A stretch of DNA of 64,000 bases from contig CM071600.1 in the NCBI GenBank assembly GCA_036435485.1, positions 111,034,046-111,098,045 of the forward strand, read 5' to 3'. Within the stretch, counting starts at the first letter, position 1. Each line of letters begins with the position of its first letter. Positions 12,664 through 24,613 of the stretch are shown here, piece after piece. A program made the position numbers and the translations under genes. The notes beneath the pieces were generated by a model. That model was not told where the DNA came from and ran no database searches. It saw only the letters and a program-made list of their open reading frames with translations. The DNA comes from Saposhnikovia divaricata. Taxonomy: Eukaryota; Streptophyta; Magnoliopsida; Apiales; Apiaceae.

Positions 12664-15600
12664 TGTAACACCCCCAGATCCGGGGTCCGGGATCCGGTGG
12701 TTACGGTTTCCAATTCTGTCCACAACAATTGAACTTTCCTTAACATAAAATAAATTACGTCTCTATAACCCAACACAACAATATAAAACACACCCGTTAT
12801 AGTCCCAGAGATGAAATCAGAGTAACAATCAAATTTTTATTAATCACATTATGAGTTCTTACAATCCAAAAGGATTTCAATATAAATACATACTCTTTGC
12901 CATCCATTTACATAAGTCATACTAGACCATATTCTTGGTACTGAAAGAATAAATCTACCCTACCAATAGCTTCTTCTTCAGCTCTGGTAGTCTCATCGTC
13001 CTCGCCCGCGTCGAGTGCGCCTTGTGCGAGTCATCTGATCTAGCTGTTGTTGTGATATAATAATAAAGCAAGGGTGAGCAATAGCCCACCAACAATAATA
13101 TATAACTGAACGATAATGTATAACAGTTCAAAAGTATCTTTCAAACCATATGCCATGCATTTACGGAAATGATGCCAGTATAATATGAACGATGAAGTTA
13201 CAAGGAAACTTAAAGTATTTGTTTGTAGAAATATCTGCTACATCAAAGTAAGCGAGATATTCTTATTGTTATTAAGAAGAGGAGTTTGCAAGAAAAGGTT
13301 GCAATTCCAGTTATGACCCTTTTCCAACTCTGCCAACAGTAATCATGTTGCAGGAAATAAATAAATTTGGATGATGAACCAATGATGGAGTATTCACCGT
13401 GCCCGCTGTTCCAATCTTGATGATCAGTCGAGATCGTACAGCTCAATTTAGATTTACTACCGGTAGAAGGAAGAACTGACGGCTTTACTTGTATACCGCC
13501 TTGCTAGCTCTCCCCGGCCAACGGTTGGGCCAAAGGGGATGGACCGGCGCTACTCGGCCTCTTACACGACTTCTAGTTCAAATAGAATTCATGATTCTGA
13601 ATGTAACGTTCGTCCCCCTTTCCCCAAGTATAATACTTGTTGATAAGACTCCACAAAGTAGTCGTATCTAGTTGGAAAGGAAAATTTACCAATAACTCCC
13701 AAGCTATTACTTGGTAACGGATATCAACTTGTTCCAGTAATCTCACCCCTCGAAAGATGATAAGGTAAGCAACGACTTAATAAGTCAACAGCACCCGAGT
13801 TGCGAGTGAAGGGAATACTTTATGACCGGGAAGTCGACAAGATAAATAACATTTTCCAAGTAAGGTTCCCTTATTATTAAGGAGATAGACTCAAAGAAGA
13901 ATGATGTATGAGAACCTTTCTTGATATAGGATTAATAATAATATGACTCCGAAATATTTTTCGTAATAATCGAAGAAGATAAACCTTATCGAGATTATTC
14001 TAAGTATGGAATAAATATTCAGAGAATATTTATTGAGTTAAAATATTTAAAGAATATTTGGGAATATGAAAGAATATCTTTAATCAGAGTATTTCTCAAA
14101 ATAATCCCTGAAGAAATATCAGGAGAATATTTATTGAATAAATAAATATTTAAATGAATATTCAAAACAATATTCATTAATTAATAAGACCTGAAAAGAA
14201 TATTTAAGGTAATATTCATAATTAATTAGGAATTTAAATGAATATTCAAAAGTAATATTTATTTAATGAATAATATCCTAAATGAATATCAAGTAATATT
14301 CATTTAGTAATCCAAGCCTTAAGGAGTATTCGATAATTAAATCAAGCTTCAGATGAATATTAGAATAATATTCATCAAGTATTCAATATCTTAAATGAAT
14401 ATTCAAAAGTAATATTTATTTAATAAAATAATATTCTAAAAGAATATCCAAATAATATTCATTTAGTAGTCTCATCTTTAGAAGAATATTCAAAATAATA
14501 ATCGATAATCAATCCGACTCTGAATGAATATTGAGAAATATTATTCGTCGAATGATTACGTTCAAATAATTATTTGAAGTAAGGATCATTAAATAAATAA
14601 TCTCGAACGAATATTCAAATAATATTCGTCGCCCAAATAATAGAAAATATTTATTTAATATTTTCCTCCGAGGTAATCTCGATATATCAAGGAATATTGA
14701 CTCCCGGTCTATATTTGATTAATAAGATGTATACGCCCTTCTATGAGGGTCTTACAATAACCGGCTTATAACTGATATATAACTATCTAGCTTATAAGCC
14801 AACAATAACATTCAGGGAACAAGTATATCAATTCAACTTGAAAGTAGGCATGCATGCAATGGCATATGTATATCAGCAATCATATATATATATATATATA
14901 TATATATTTATTCAATCACAACAACAGCCTAAAAGAAGGGAGTTGAAACTTGCCTGGTAGTCGAGTACGGTAAGGGGTAGTGGTAGCGGGTCCCGGTTCA
15001 GCTTGGTGATCTATAAATAGCCAAGGCATTCGGGATTAATCACTTAACATATTAAAAGTTAAGTTATACTTAATTCGAAACACGTTCTCGAGTTATCTCG
15101 TTATACCCCTTTTTAGTGGATTACTTATTATCACTGATCCGACCCGACATTCGTTCGTTAATACGACATGTCACTGCACTTATACTTGGGACATACTTAA
15201 GTCATATGAGTTCTAAGGTTGATCGTTACGAACCAATATTATACTCCGAGTTTTATCGCCCGTTTTCTAAGTGTTTTACCGAAGTTATAAAAGAGTTGTC
15301 TTTTAGGGGTTCGTTCGCGTTTAACCTTGACTCGAACATTTTTAATAAATCGAAAAATACTCTTTTTGACATACGGTTTTCTTTCACACCTTCCTTCTTA
15401 CCCCTAGTATTTATTTACCAAGATTCGCCATGACGTTACATAGTTTACGAGGGTTCAATTTCAGATACGAACTTTCGTTTACGGATTCGAACTACTTTTA
15501 GTAATTTGGTCATAATTCCTAAACCGTAAATCAAAATGCTTCGATTCTTTCGCCAAAGTGATCTATTTTCAAAAATCTATCAGTAGGGTTCATTAACTTG

Positions 15601-17746
15601 CCAAGAACAGAGAGTTATGGCTACTGACCAGTTCGGTTTCTTAGTGTTAATGAAAATCGGGCATTACGACGGCTACGAATCGAGCGTTCTAAAATTCATT
15701 ACGCAACAACCAAGCCACACCGGGCATCTAATCAACTTATACACATAATGAGCACCCCAACAAGACCAGAAGCCACTGATCTTAGTATCAAACTCATCAT
15801 GTTAATCAAATCACTAAATCACTAACTAAACATGCTTATAACATGAACATAATCATAACTAAGCTAGATCCATCAAGAACATGCTTAAAACTCAAAGTAG
15901 AGCAAGGGTTTTCAAGTCTTATACCTTCCTTGTAGTATGTAATAGCCTCACAAAGCTTGGTATTGCCCTTGGATGGCATTAACTTAGCTAGGATCAACCA
16001 TGAAAACAAGAAAAACAAAGATTAGTTCTTAGAAACACTATTCATCATCACCTTTGATGATTTATTTGAAAATGAAAGGAAGTGAATTTGAGGCTGAAAT
16101 TTCTAGGGGATCTAAGCTATGATATGTAGTACTTACCCTAAAAATTAGAAGAACAAACAATGGTGGGAACCTCCTTTTCTAGCTCCTTGGCCGAAACTTT
16201 GAAGAAAAGAAAGGAATGGAGAGTGTTTGCTTGGTTTCTTGCTTTTCCTTGGTCAATTTTGCATAAAGTGAATTTGGATAGATAATATCTCATCCTAGTT
16301 GTGTTAGTGGAGTGTGATGTCATGGATGAGGCAATTTGGAGAGACAAGTGTTATGTTTTGGATGGTGGAAGGCTAAGTATTGGTTGGTTTTTCTAAGTAC
16401 TACTTCCATCTCCAAGTATGCTAGTTACTTTAAGCCACTTGGTTGCTAGATATTTATTCTAGTAGCTTACACAAGACTCTTGCTTCCTCTGCTTGTTTCT
16501 GTGTCCAGTTATTACCCGTTTCGATTGATCGTTCGTGAGAATATTTCACGGATTTCTAATTAGGGTTTACCGGGAATCCTCTTTAATATTAATACTTTCA
16601 TTCTCCATCTTTCATTCTAACTTTCCAATTTATATTCCTTAAATCCATTCGTTAAATACTTAAGGCTATCAGTGTCCAGGGAACTCTCGGAGAAAATAAA
16701 AGTGCGGTTTTTCAGAATCCGACAGCTTTTACATACACTTATTTTCCCCCTGGATCACTAATACGAACTCGGAAATCCATTCCGAATGCTTCTGTATAGT
16801 GTCGTCTCATATTATTATATACTCCCACCAAACACTATTCATTCTGTATTCTTTACTTGTTCTCTTAGGGTGGTACAATTGTCCGTATTCTCTTTCGATC
16901 GTTCCTTATCCTTTTTACGGAAGTACTGGATTAATCGTTACCGATCTGGATGACATGAGAATATTCTCTTGCTTGAAGTTGCCATATCTTATTCCCTTAG
17001 AAGATAGATTATTCTTACCTATGTTGTCACCCTTTAGCATTCTTCAAGACATAAACATAATAAGGTCGAATTCCATTCATTCTTTCCAAATATCAATAAT
17101 TACATTGTAGCCATAACCACTCCTCAGTGGTTTCCTACCTTCATTCTTAAATCAAATATAATAACATCCCAAAATATCAAATCCTCAAAGTTAATATCTC
17201 AATTCTTGGATTATAATAATATTTAATCCACTGTCCGGTCAAATATTATACCGAAAAGAATTTGGAATTTCTGAATTCCGATCGTCTCTGCATTCACTTA
17301 TTTCCTCCGCGTATTACTAATATGACTTCGAAACATCCATATCACGTCCCGTACATAGGGTGGAGTGAAAAGTTTTCCAACTTACAAAATCACTATTCAT
17401 CCACCAAATTACTATGCATGTACAGGAAACACTATGCACGTACGGGAAACACTATGCACGTACGGGAAACACTATGCACGTACTCATTTCCCTTCAAGGA
17501 TCCATTAGCTCCTTCCTGGATGGTAGATTATTCTTATCTAGGTCCTCAACCATCGAATTACTCTATTCTGACAATATACCAATGCATCAGGATCATTGTC
17601 CAAAGCAATATCCATTCATTACAATCATTGTTCTTTGAAACCACCATTCATTAGAGCTGGTGACCTTGTTATCGGAATCATTGTTCCTCATTTTATCATT
17701 ACTTAATAAAAAGTTTTAATTATATCCAAAATTTGGGGTTCTTACA
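12664..17746 (-). repeat. Element A 5' LTR (5,083 bp)
   Basis: Sister of 2134-7210, with the same termini. It includes the AATATT-rich block (about 13945-14695), (AT)13 at 14882-14907 and the 20 bp tandem repeat at 17412-17483. As the sense 5' LTR it should hold the promoter; I could not fix a TATA box with confidence among the AT-rich tracts. Confidence 0.93.
17412..17483. repeat. 20 bp tandem repeat in element A 5' LTR
   Basis: Counterpart of 6876-6947, with the same unit and copy number and two base differences. Confidence 0.85.
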
Positions 17747-17751
17747 ACTTC
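17747..17751. repeat. Target-site duplication of element A, right copy
   Basis: ACTTC, equal to 2129-2133. Confidence 0.88.
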
Positions 17752-18504
17752 ACCATTAATGAGGTGCAACAGGAACTAGAACAGATAAAATTTTTGTTCA
17801 ACCAGAATAAGGATTGTAAACTTCAAAGAACCCAGGCTTTAACAATTCAATACTGATACTCGAAAATTCAAGGTCAAACAATAAGAATCAATGTCCAACT
17901 GGATACTCAATTTATAGGTTAGAATTGGATTTTCATTTTTGACGCAACGAGTTAAAGTGGATGATCAGTCACACTAAAACTCCGGATATACTCTCTTGGT
18001 ATATCCAAATACTCAACTGGATCCAAGGCCCCTTTTGGCCTAAAACATAATACTCATATAGTAACCGGCGTCCTCAGTCCTGAAAACATTTTCATTTAAT
18101 AAAAACTTCCAATTCTGTCTTTAATACTCAGGTCAGGTGTCGGGACAATCGACCACCCTACTTAATTCGAGTAAAGATGTATATCAAGTAATTCAAACCA
18201 GAAATCAGATATCTAGCATTTATTCATTTTCATGTGAGAAATAATAATTCAGGTTCAACATACATAGCATCAGGTGAATACGATCAAAGGAATATGATTC
18301 AGCATTAATGAATTGACTTGATATCGAAAGGGAAAGTAAATCAACACAACATGATGTATCTATAGAATTAAAGTTGCATGAACAAGTACAAGTGAAACAA
18401 TGTTCGATATAGTTGAAGAATCAGATTAAAATCACTTGGGTAAAATATGGTAAAATCGAGAATTTCGTTAACAGGTATTTATAAGGATTTTGAAATCTGG
18501 ATTT
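17752..18504 (-). repeat. Solo LTR B, segment 2
   Basis: Non-coding LTR sequence lying between elements A and C. No gene or motif of note. Its last five bases (18500-18504) are the left GATTT target copy of C. Confidence 0.7.
18500..18504. repeat. Target-site duplication of element C, left copy
   Basis: GATTT before TGTAAGAACCC; repeated at 21884-21888 after GCGTCACA. Confidence 0.88.
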
Positions 18505-21500
18505 TGTAAGAACCCTAATTTTTGTAATATTTTCTTTTATATAATATCATATGACATTGTCAATTTGGAACCTTTTTAGTCATCCCTGTTGTTTAATGGA
18601 ATTGATTGTCTGAGAAATTATGTTGTTACATTCACCATGTAAGATAAAGGGAAGGTTGTTGAAGGCAAGAGTCTTATTGTTAGTAAGATTTATAAAACTT
18701 GGGATTTGAGAGTTATTGGAGTATTAAAAGATTTATTAGGAATTATGACGAGGAGTTATGGATATTCGAGGAATTTACACAATTAAGTACTTAAGGAATT
18801 ACAAGGGAAATCTCTACGCGACAAAATATTATTACGAGAGATTAATTAAGATACGATGCGAATTAAAGATTAAGTGACAAGCATTGGTGGAAGAATAATG
18901 ATACAAGGAATGATATTGCATGCAAGTCCCATGCAACTAAGTAGTTAGGAAAGCAAACTTGCAATGCAAAGGTAGCAAGAGGAATAGTAACTAGTTTGGT
19001 ACATTGTCCAAGGAGACAAGGAGGTATGGTGGTCTAGGCACTAGACTTGCAACATGTGATACATATACATACACCTAATACCTATCAACCAACTCACCTT
19101 ACTTTATTCAACCAACACCAAAACACAAAACAAAAAACTCTCTCTTCCCCCCTTGTTCTTCATTGCTCTCAGCCAAACTAGAAAAAGGGGAAGAAAATTT
19201 TTCTTTCTTCCACTTCTCATCACTCTTAATTCAAGGCAAAAATACTAGGTACTCTACATCATATAAGGAAGGTATACTATGAATTCCAACCCCTTTCATC
19301 CATTAGTTTTCAAGTTATAAATTGTTGAAGTTTTGTTGAATAGTAACAATGTTTAGTTTTCATTTAGATCTTGAGTTGTAAGGATTGTAGGAGCTCATCC
19401 AAGGTGTTCTTGAGACTTGTAAGGCATACCCTAGGCTCCTAGATACTCAAGAAGGTATAAAAACCCTAACCCCTCTTGGCCATGTAGTATTTGTGATGTT
19501 TAATTTTAGATCCGTGGATATTAGTGTAAATCTTGGACATATAAGTTATGGATGATGTAGATCTTGAGTTTAAATGTTGTGTTTGTGATTTTTAAGCTTG
19601 TGGTTAGTGTATGTAACTCCATGTATTCTATAGAGTATGATCTTGGTGGTTTAGATGATGGTTGTGATGGTTATATAAGATTCTTGAATGGTTAAGTGGT
19701 AAAAGCATGCTGAGTAATTTTCCAGGAACTTGTACTGCCTTGTAGGAGGGTTTTCAACCCCTAAATCTTGTCCCCTGAAGTCCTAATATATATTGTTGGA
19801 AAGGTATTTGAATGTAATTTCCAGAAATATAAGGTTTATGACTAGGTGATGTATAGATTTTGAGTTATGGTCTGAGAAGTGAAATGTGTTTCTGGAATCC
19901 GGACTGCACTAAATGGTCCCCTTCTGAACCTTGTTTAAACCCATAAAAATTTATGTAGGATCATGGAAAAATTAGAGGAGCTATTAAATGCAGTGGTGAA
20001 GGCTACCCAAAAAGAATTGGATTAAAATATGTATTTTTCAATTTTATAAAAATGTTAGAGTAAAATTCGCGCAAAGGAAAAAGTCGTAAGTGAATTGTAA
20101 TTTAAGGGGGAATGGATATGATTCGGATATGGTAACCAAATTAAGTCGAATAAGTGACGAGCGTAATCGAGTGATGACATGAACCTATAGTGGGGCTAGA
20201 GGGTCATAAGACGAAGTCATTAAGTTAATTTTTTACCCCCTAAAACCTCGCAATTAAAAGAGATATTGTTAAGGTACTAACGATCGGCTATTGATTATGT
20301 ATAGATCGTTCCACTCCGCAAGCTCGACCACCCCAACCTCACCAAGGCAAGTTTACTTTTCAAAACTTACATATATAAGGACTTTCACTGTTGTGTTTGT
20401 AGTTTTCAATCGTATCAAATGTTTATGCTTATTGAAGTAATGATGAAATTGAGATGTATAAGCACATATATGTTTGCACCCCTTGAACTTAGAATGAAAT
20501 GTTTTCTTCGGACAACGACTCTAGCAATAGAGGTCGTAGCGGTCCATATATACTATTGACCGGGGAGCGGTATATTATTATATCGTAATTAAATTGCGAA
20601 AACCCGAAGGGTCATTCGGGAAGTATCGTATACTCAAGTAATTATTTTTATATCATCATAAATACTCAAAATACCTATCTTGGATTAAAAGCTTGTTTAA
20701 TTAAATAATTATTTTATTAATTATTAATATTAAATCTTAAAATATCATTTATTAAATATTGTTCATTATTTTAAAGACAAAGCTATTCCAAAATACCTTT
20801 AGCACTTTCAAACTCGAACTCTTTCGAACTCAAAACATTTTCGAAAACCCCCGGTCATGTTTGCTTCTTGTACGATTTCAAGAATCATCGGTCGACTGAT
20901 GTCGGACCTCAATTACTCAGTTTTCAATCAAAATCAAGTTTTTAAAAGAAAAAGAAAAAGGGACTTTGGCAGGTGTGGGAACCGTTGACAAACGATTCCC
21001 GGGATGTGTAAGCGGCCGTGAGCCAGGCGGTCCATCAATTATTATTCCGGCCCAGGTGTTGCCGAAGGATGATTACGGATGTAGAATCGAGGGTGATTAC
21101 GGATGTAGTTTTCACCCGGGGATAGTTACGGATGTAGTTTCTATCCTTCTACCGGTAGAGAAGACCCGCGGATTATTGGACTTGGATGTGGCGACTGATC
21201 ATCGTCAATCCCTGTCAGGTTTTATGTTTTCTTTAAGTCCCATTCCTCCATTTTGGAAAATGCTCTGACACTGCTTCTTAGGCTTATGTGCCAAGTTGCT
21301 GATAGTGTTTCATTTTGATGAGAAAGATGTTGACTCTATGCAGTATCTAGAACTGCAAGTTTATTTTGAAAACAAGGGCACGTATTGGTGCACCTTCGAA
21401 ATTTATCAAGAATGACAAGTGATTTTATAACTGATTGATACAAACGAGTTTAATAACTGCTAAACATATGTAATGTTATATTGCTTACCTTATACATATA

Positions 21501-21883
21501 TTTCTTGCTGAGCTATAGTTGCTCACTCTTGCTTGTTTTCAAATTTACAAACACAACAGCTAATAGAAATTGCAAGACCCAGACAGACTGCCCGAAAGCA
21601 GGTGACTAGACCCGAGGCAGCAGTTGAGATTCCACCGGTAGGCCCCATTAGCCGGATTGGTTGGCAACTTTTGTTAGTACGTTTAATTTATAAGTATGAC
21701 ATGTGCAAAGCAGTGTACCGTAACAAACATTCAAGCCGCCAACTCCGCTTCATATCGAAGTGTTGCTGGTAGCATAAATGCTATCTAATTCGGTCTGTAA
21801 TAACTCCGAAACTTTCACTTTTGCTTAATGGAAAATGGACCGTGAGCGCCTAGATCCCCGACCCCGGATCTGGGGGCGTCACA
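18505..21883 (+). mobile_element. Element C: solo Gypsy LTR (3.4 kb)
   Basis: Starts TGTAAGAACCCTAA and ends CCCCGGATCTGGGGGCGTCACA, the same terminal signatures as the LTRs of A read in sense, and is flanked by GATTT on both sides. There is no internal repeat of itself, no PBS, PPT or coding domain, so it is a solo LTR left by LTR-LTR recombination. Near its 3' end it carries the GAGCTATAGTTGCTCACTC zone that recurs, as GGGCTATTGCTCACC, in LTR A. The plus-strand frame at 20966-21268 has no recognisable domain and is treated as non-coding. Confidence 0.88.
21071..21137. repeat. Three spaced copies of a 14 bp motif in element C
   Basis: gattacggatgtag at 21071 and 21095, and agttacggatgtag at 21124. 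Spacing is 24 and 29 bases. Confidence 0.85.
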
Positions 21884-21888
21884 GATTT
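21884..21888. repeat. Target-site duplication of element C, right copy
   Basis: GATTT, equal to 18500-18504. Confidence 0.88.
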
Positions 21889-22843
21889 TCTCTATTCAAC
21901 GAATTTCTTAAACACAATCGAAGAAAATAAAGAAATGGCATTCCACTGAGGAATCCAACGACATACCATGTGTAAGGTATTGTGTAGAAAAAGGTTATTT
22001 GTGAGATTCTTTAAAATTTGATATTTAACTGAGGGTGGGGAAATAAACACTTTCCCGCTAATTGAAGAAACATATCATTTTCTAAATATACTTTTCCAAC
22101 TCATTTCATACATAAATATATTAAATTGCATCACTTGAACAATAAGTGAATAGCGATAACACTTGCCTCGATTTACGGAGTTCCTGATCCTACCATGGAT
22201 CCTCGACTCAATTTCACATCAGTCCTTACTTGTAATTTGCTACTTCACATCCATACCCTCGTCGACTTCGCTAACTACCATTTTTGTTCCAATTACCACT
22301 TGTCCTTGCACTGCTCTCGGGCTGGTCTCTTACTCGTACCTTTACAAATTCAAGTACCGTTTCAGTGTCAATTCAAGCAAACTCTTATTTGCTCTACTCT
22401 ACCCATACGCGTCCTATAATGCTTATAGTCATGTATACACACATACACAATTACATATAGACATATCCCACCATATCCATAAGGTGGTCTTAGTATAGCT
22501 ACTAAGTCACAAAACCACTCCAAAACAGCACATCATCAAATCTTCAAAACCAAATATATGCTTGAAACAATCCACTGACACATATAATTAAACCCTTAGA
22601 AATCATAGCGCATTTCCAGGCATTGGAATCAAATAAGTTAATTAGACTTTTAAATAAACTTGCAGGGGATTTTTAGAAAATTTCGGCATGAAGTATTCGT
22701 AAATAGGACTTTTCTCCTGTTTTTCAATTCAACAATCCCAAGGAAATATCAAGTTGCTTCTATGGCAGCAACTTAAAGTAAACACATAAGAAAGTATCCG
22801 CCCTGACATGCGGCACATAGCACATAATAATTTACATTACACT

Positions 22844-23041
22844 ACTACTTACGCTACACCAATGATCGTATTTCTCACGCATTTTAATGATACACGTGAC
22901 AATCAATCATTGATGTTCTTTAGCCCTAGGGAACAACCCCTAGCACTAACTATTACTTACGCTATATCAATGATCACATCACTCAAGTATATTAATTATA
23001 CTCGTGATAGTTAATCAGGGATATTCGTAAGCCCGAGGAAC
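22844..23041. repeat. Diverged two-copy tandem repeat in LTR B
   Basis: Copies start near 22844 and 22950, each with acttacgctaya..caatgatc, then an acgtgacaatcaatcat-like stretch, and ending cc(t/c)(a/g)gggaac-like. Identity is moderate. Confidence 0.65.
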
Positions 23042-23102
23042 TAGTTGAAAAGAATTTCACAAGTCTTTAAATATTGACATTTAAGACTTGTGATCCCATT
23101 GC

Positions 23103-23107
23103 AACTC
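23103..23107. repeat. Target-site duplication of element D, left copy
   Basis: AACTC before TGGCCACG; repeated at 36831-36835 after CATTATCA. Confidence 0.9.
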
Positions 23108-24077
23108 TGGCCACGCCCGTCGTCGACGCGCCAAATTGATAATGAATGTTTTGCTCTACTATGTTCGCACTTAACTATAAAACATAGCAAATGTGGCAAG
23201 TAGGGATCGAACCCAAGGGAATAGCGTTCAATACTAGAGTAATGTAAAATGGTGGGGGGTTTTTAGTTGTTTGAGGTATTTTATCAAACACCTTGACTAC
23301 AAGAAATAAATTGCTAGAGAAATATGATTATGGAACTTTCAATCATCCAATTTTTCCAACACAACAAGGCTCAATGTTTAAATTAACAAGATAAATAGAT
23401 ATTTGACCCAAGGATTATGGAAATTCAAGCACTTCACCCACACACATATGAGCAAGAAATAATCAACTCTACCCAACCAAGATAATTGGTGAAGCACACA
23501 ATCACTTAATTCTCTTCTATAAACACTAATTTAGTGAAGCACATAAATTAGTTCTCTTGATAATAGCAACCAATAATGAAGCACTACTAGTTTAACCAAA
23601 TCAAGGAATCAAATAAAGAGAGGCTAGGACAAACCCAAGGATGAGAAGCTCAAGCTAGGTATTTGCACTTGAATTTTGAGGATTTAGGTAAACCAAATCT
23701 TGTGCTACTACAATGAATGTACTAACAATTACGGATTAGCACAAACAATTAGCAATGGAATTTACAAGAGAAGCAAATTGAAGCAACTTACAATTCTCCA
23801 AGCAAAATCATAAACAATACAACTCAAGAATTCAAGATAGAGTGAAATAGATCTTACTTAAAATGGAGTGGGTTTAGTACAAGAAATCCATCCTTGAGCC
23901 AAATATATAAAGTTAGTTACTCATAATCAATGCTAGATTATGAGTAATTAATGTTTTCTTAACTCCTACTAACCCTAGGTTTTTGTTCTTCAAGAGGCTT
24001 AGAAAAGAGGCAACAATGAGATGAGAAGATAAGATGTGTTAGAAGTAGGTTAAATTTCTTTTAGTACACAGCAGGGG

Positions 24078-24188
24078 CTGCACAGCCTGTTGCACGGCCG
24101 TGCAGCAGCCCGTGAGAAAAACTGTCCAATCTGCACTACTTGGAACACTCTGCACAGCCTGTTGCACGGCCGTGCAGCAGCCCGTGAG
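24078..24188. repeat. Two copies of a 39 bp palindrome-containing motif in LTR D
   Basis: Copies at 24078-24116 and 24150-24188, each centred on GCACGGCCGTGC. Sister copies lie at 36487-36525 and 36559-36597, each with one change in the palindrome. Diverged copies in the opposite orientation lie inside the element at 29135-29172 and 29218-29256. Confidence 0.88.
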
Positions 24189-24396
24189 AGCAAAATCTTC
24201 AAGATTATACAATAAAAACCTCCCGGAAACGCGAGCTTGCATCTTCTAACTTCCCTCTTGAATAATCTTTGCTTTCAAGCCCAAAATAATCCATCTTTTC
24301 AACCATTAAGCATGAGGCACTGAATGATGAAAAACATAATTAATATCGATAAGACAACATTCGAAACGAACAAAAATGCAAGAGAATAAAAGACAA

Positions 24397-24417
24397 AATG
24401 TGTATAAAATACACATT
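24397..24417 (-). other. LTR-start hairpin of element D
   Basis: Sense AATGTGTAT - TTT - ATACACATT: a perfect 9 bp stem starting at the fifth base of the LTR. Element F has a 21-base hairpin at exactly the same offset (43996-44016) with a different stem sequence. Confidence 0.75.
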
Positions 24418-24421
24418 ATCA

Positions 24422-24438
24422 AATCTTCCCCCACTTAA
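24422..24438 (-). promoter_or_regulatory. Polypurine tract of element D
   Basis: Sense AAGTGGGGGAAGATT directly before TGATAATG, the primer for plus-strand synthesis. Confidence 0.88.
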
Positions 24439-24440
24439 AC

Positions 24441-24459
24441 TTTGCTAGTCCCGAGCAAA
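24441..24459 (-). other. Pre-PPT hairpin of element D
   Basis: Sense TTTGCT - cgggact - AGCAAA, a 6 bp stem ending 19 bases before the LTR. Element F has GCTTG - agga - CAAGC at the equivalent place. Confidence 0.55.
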
Positions 24460-24485
24460 ATAAAAATTAACAAAACCATAAATTC

Positions 24486-24613
24486 CTAACTAGTACCACT
24501 TCCGTAGGTGATCACGGTTGCATTTGGCATATGCAACAAGCCCTTGGAACCCATAGGTAGCCCTAGTGGACGAGTGAGGTCTCGTGAGGGTTTATAGCTG
24601 ATGTACCCACAAA
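24486..24613 (-). other. 128 bp conserved non-coding module upstream of the PPT (element D copy)
   Basis: Its minus-strand sequence aligns without gaps to 43811-43938 of element F. I count 14 mismatches in 128, with 40 consecutive identical bases at alignment positions 81-120, containing the GTGATCAC palindrome. It lies outside any open frame in both elements, between the second ORF and the PPT. The conservation exceeds that of the reverse-transcriptase DNA between the same two elements. Function unknown; a cis-acting RNA signal is the natural inference. Confidence 0.85.

Larger units (their letters stand above)
2134..17746 (-). mobile_element. Element A: Gypsy LTR retrotransposon with about 5.08 kb LTRs, coding capacity lost
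   Basis: Two long direct repeats (2134-7210 and 12664-17746) flank a 5,453 bp interior. Ends are TGTAA..TTACA and a 5 bp target duplication ACTTC is present. Orientation is minus: a polypurine tract lies next to the left LTR and a tRNA-iMet-like primer site lies next to the right LTR. The interior has no open gag-pol, only relics of an integrase tail and of the RNase H/integrase linker. The LTR pair differs at only about 0.7% of positions by my count, so it transposed recently even though its genes are ruined. It therefore fits a non-autonomous, LARD-like element mobilised by proteins of a relative. LTRs of this size are among the longer ones known for plant Gypsy elements. Confidence 0.92.
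21889..23107 (-). repeat. Solo LTR B, segment 3
   Basis: Non-coding. Contains a diverged tandem duplication of about 106 bp (22844-23041). The frame 22163-22498 has no recognisable domain. Ends with AACTC (23103-23107), the left target copy of D. Confidence 0.7.
23108..24421 (-). repeat. Element D 3' LTR
   Basis: In sense it starts TGATAATGTG (24421) and ends GGGCGTGGCCA (23108). The 29 bases with the two GTCGAC-rich blocks (23108-23136) belong to the LTR because they occur in both copies and the target duplication lies outside them. A TATA-like TTATATATT is at 23902-23910 on the minus strand. A 39 bp motif with a GCACGGCCGTGC palindrome occurs twice (24078-24116, 24150-24188). The first 25 sense bases can form a hairpin. 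Confidence 0.93.
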
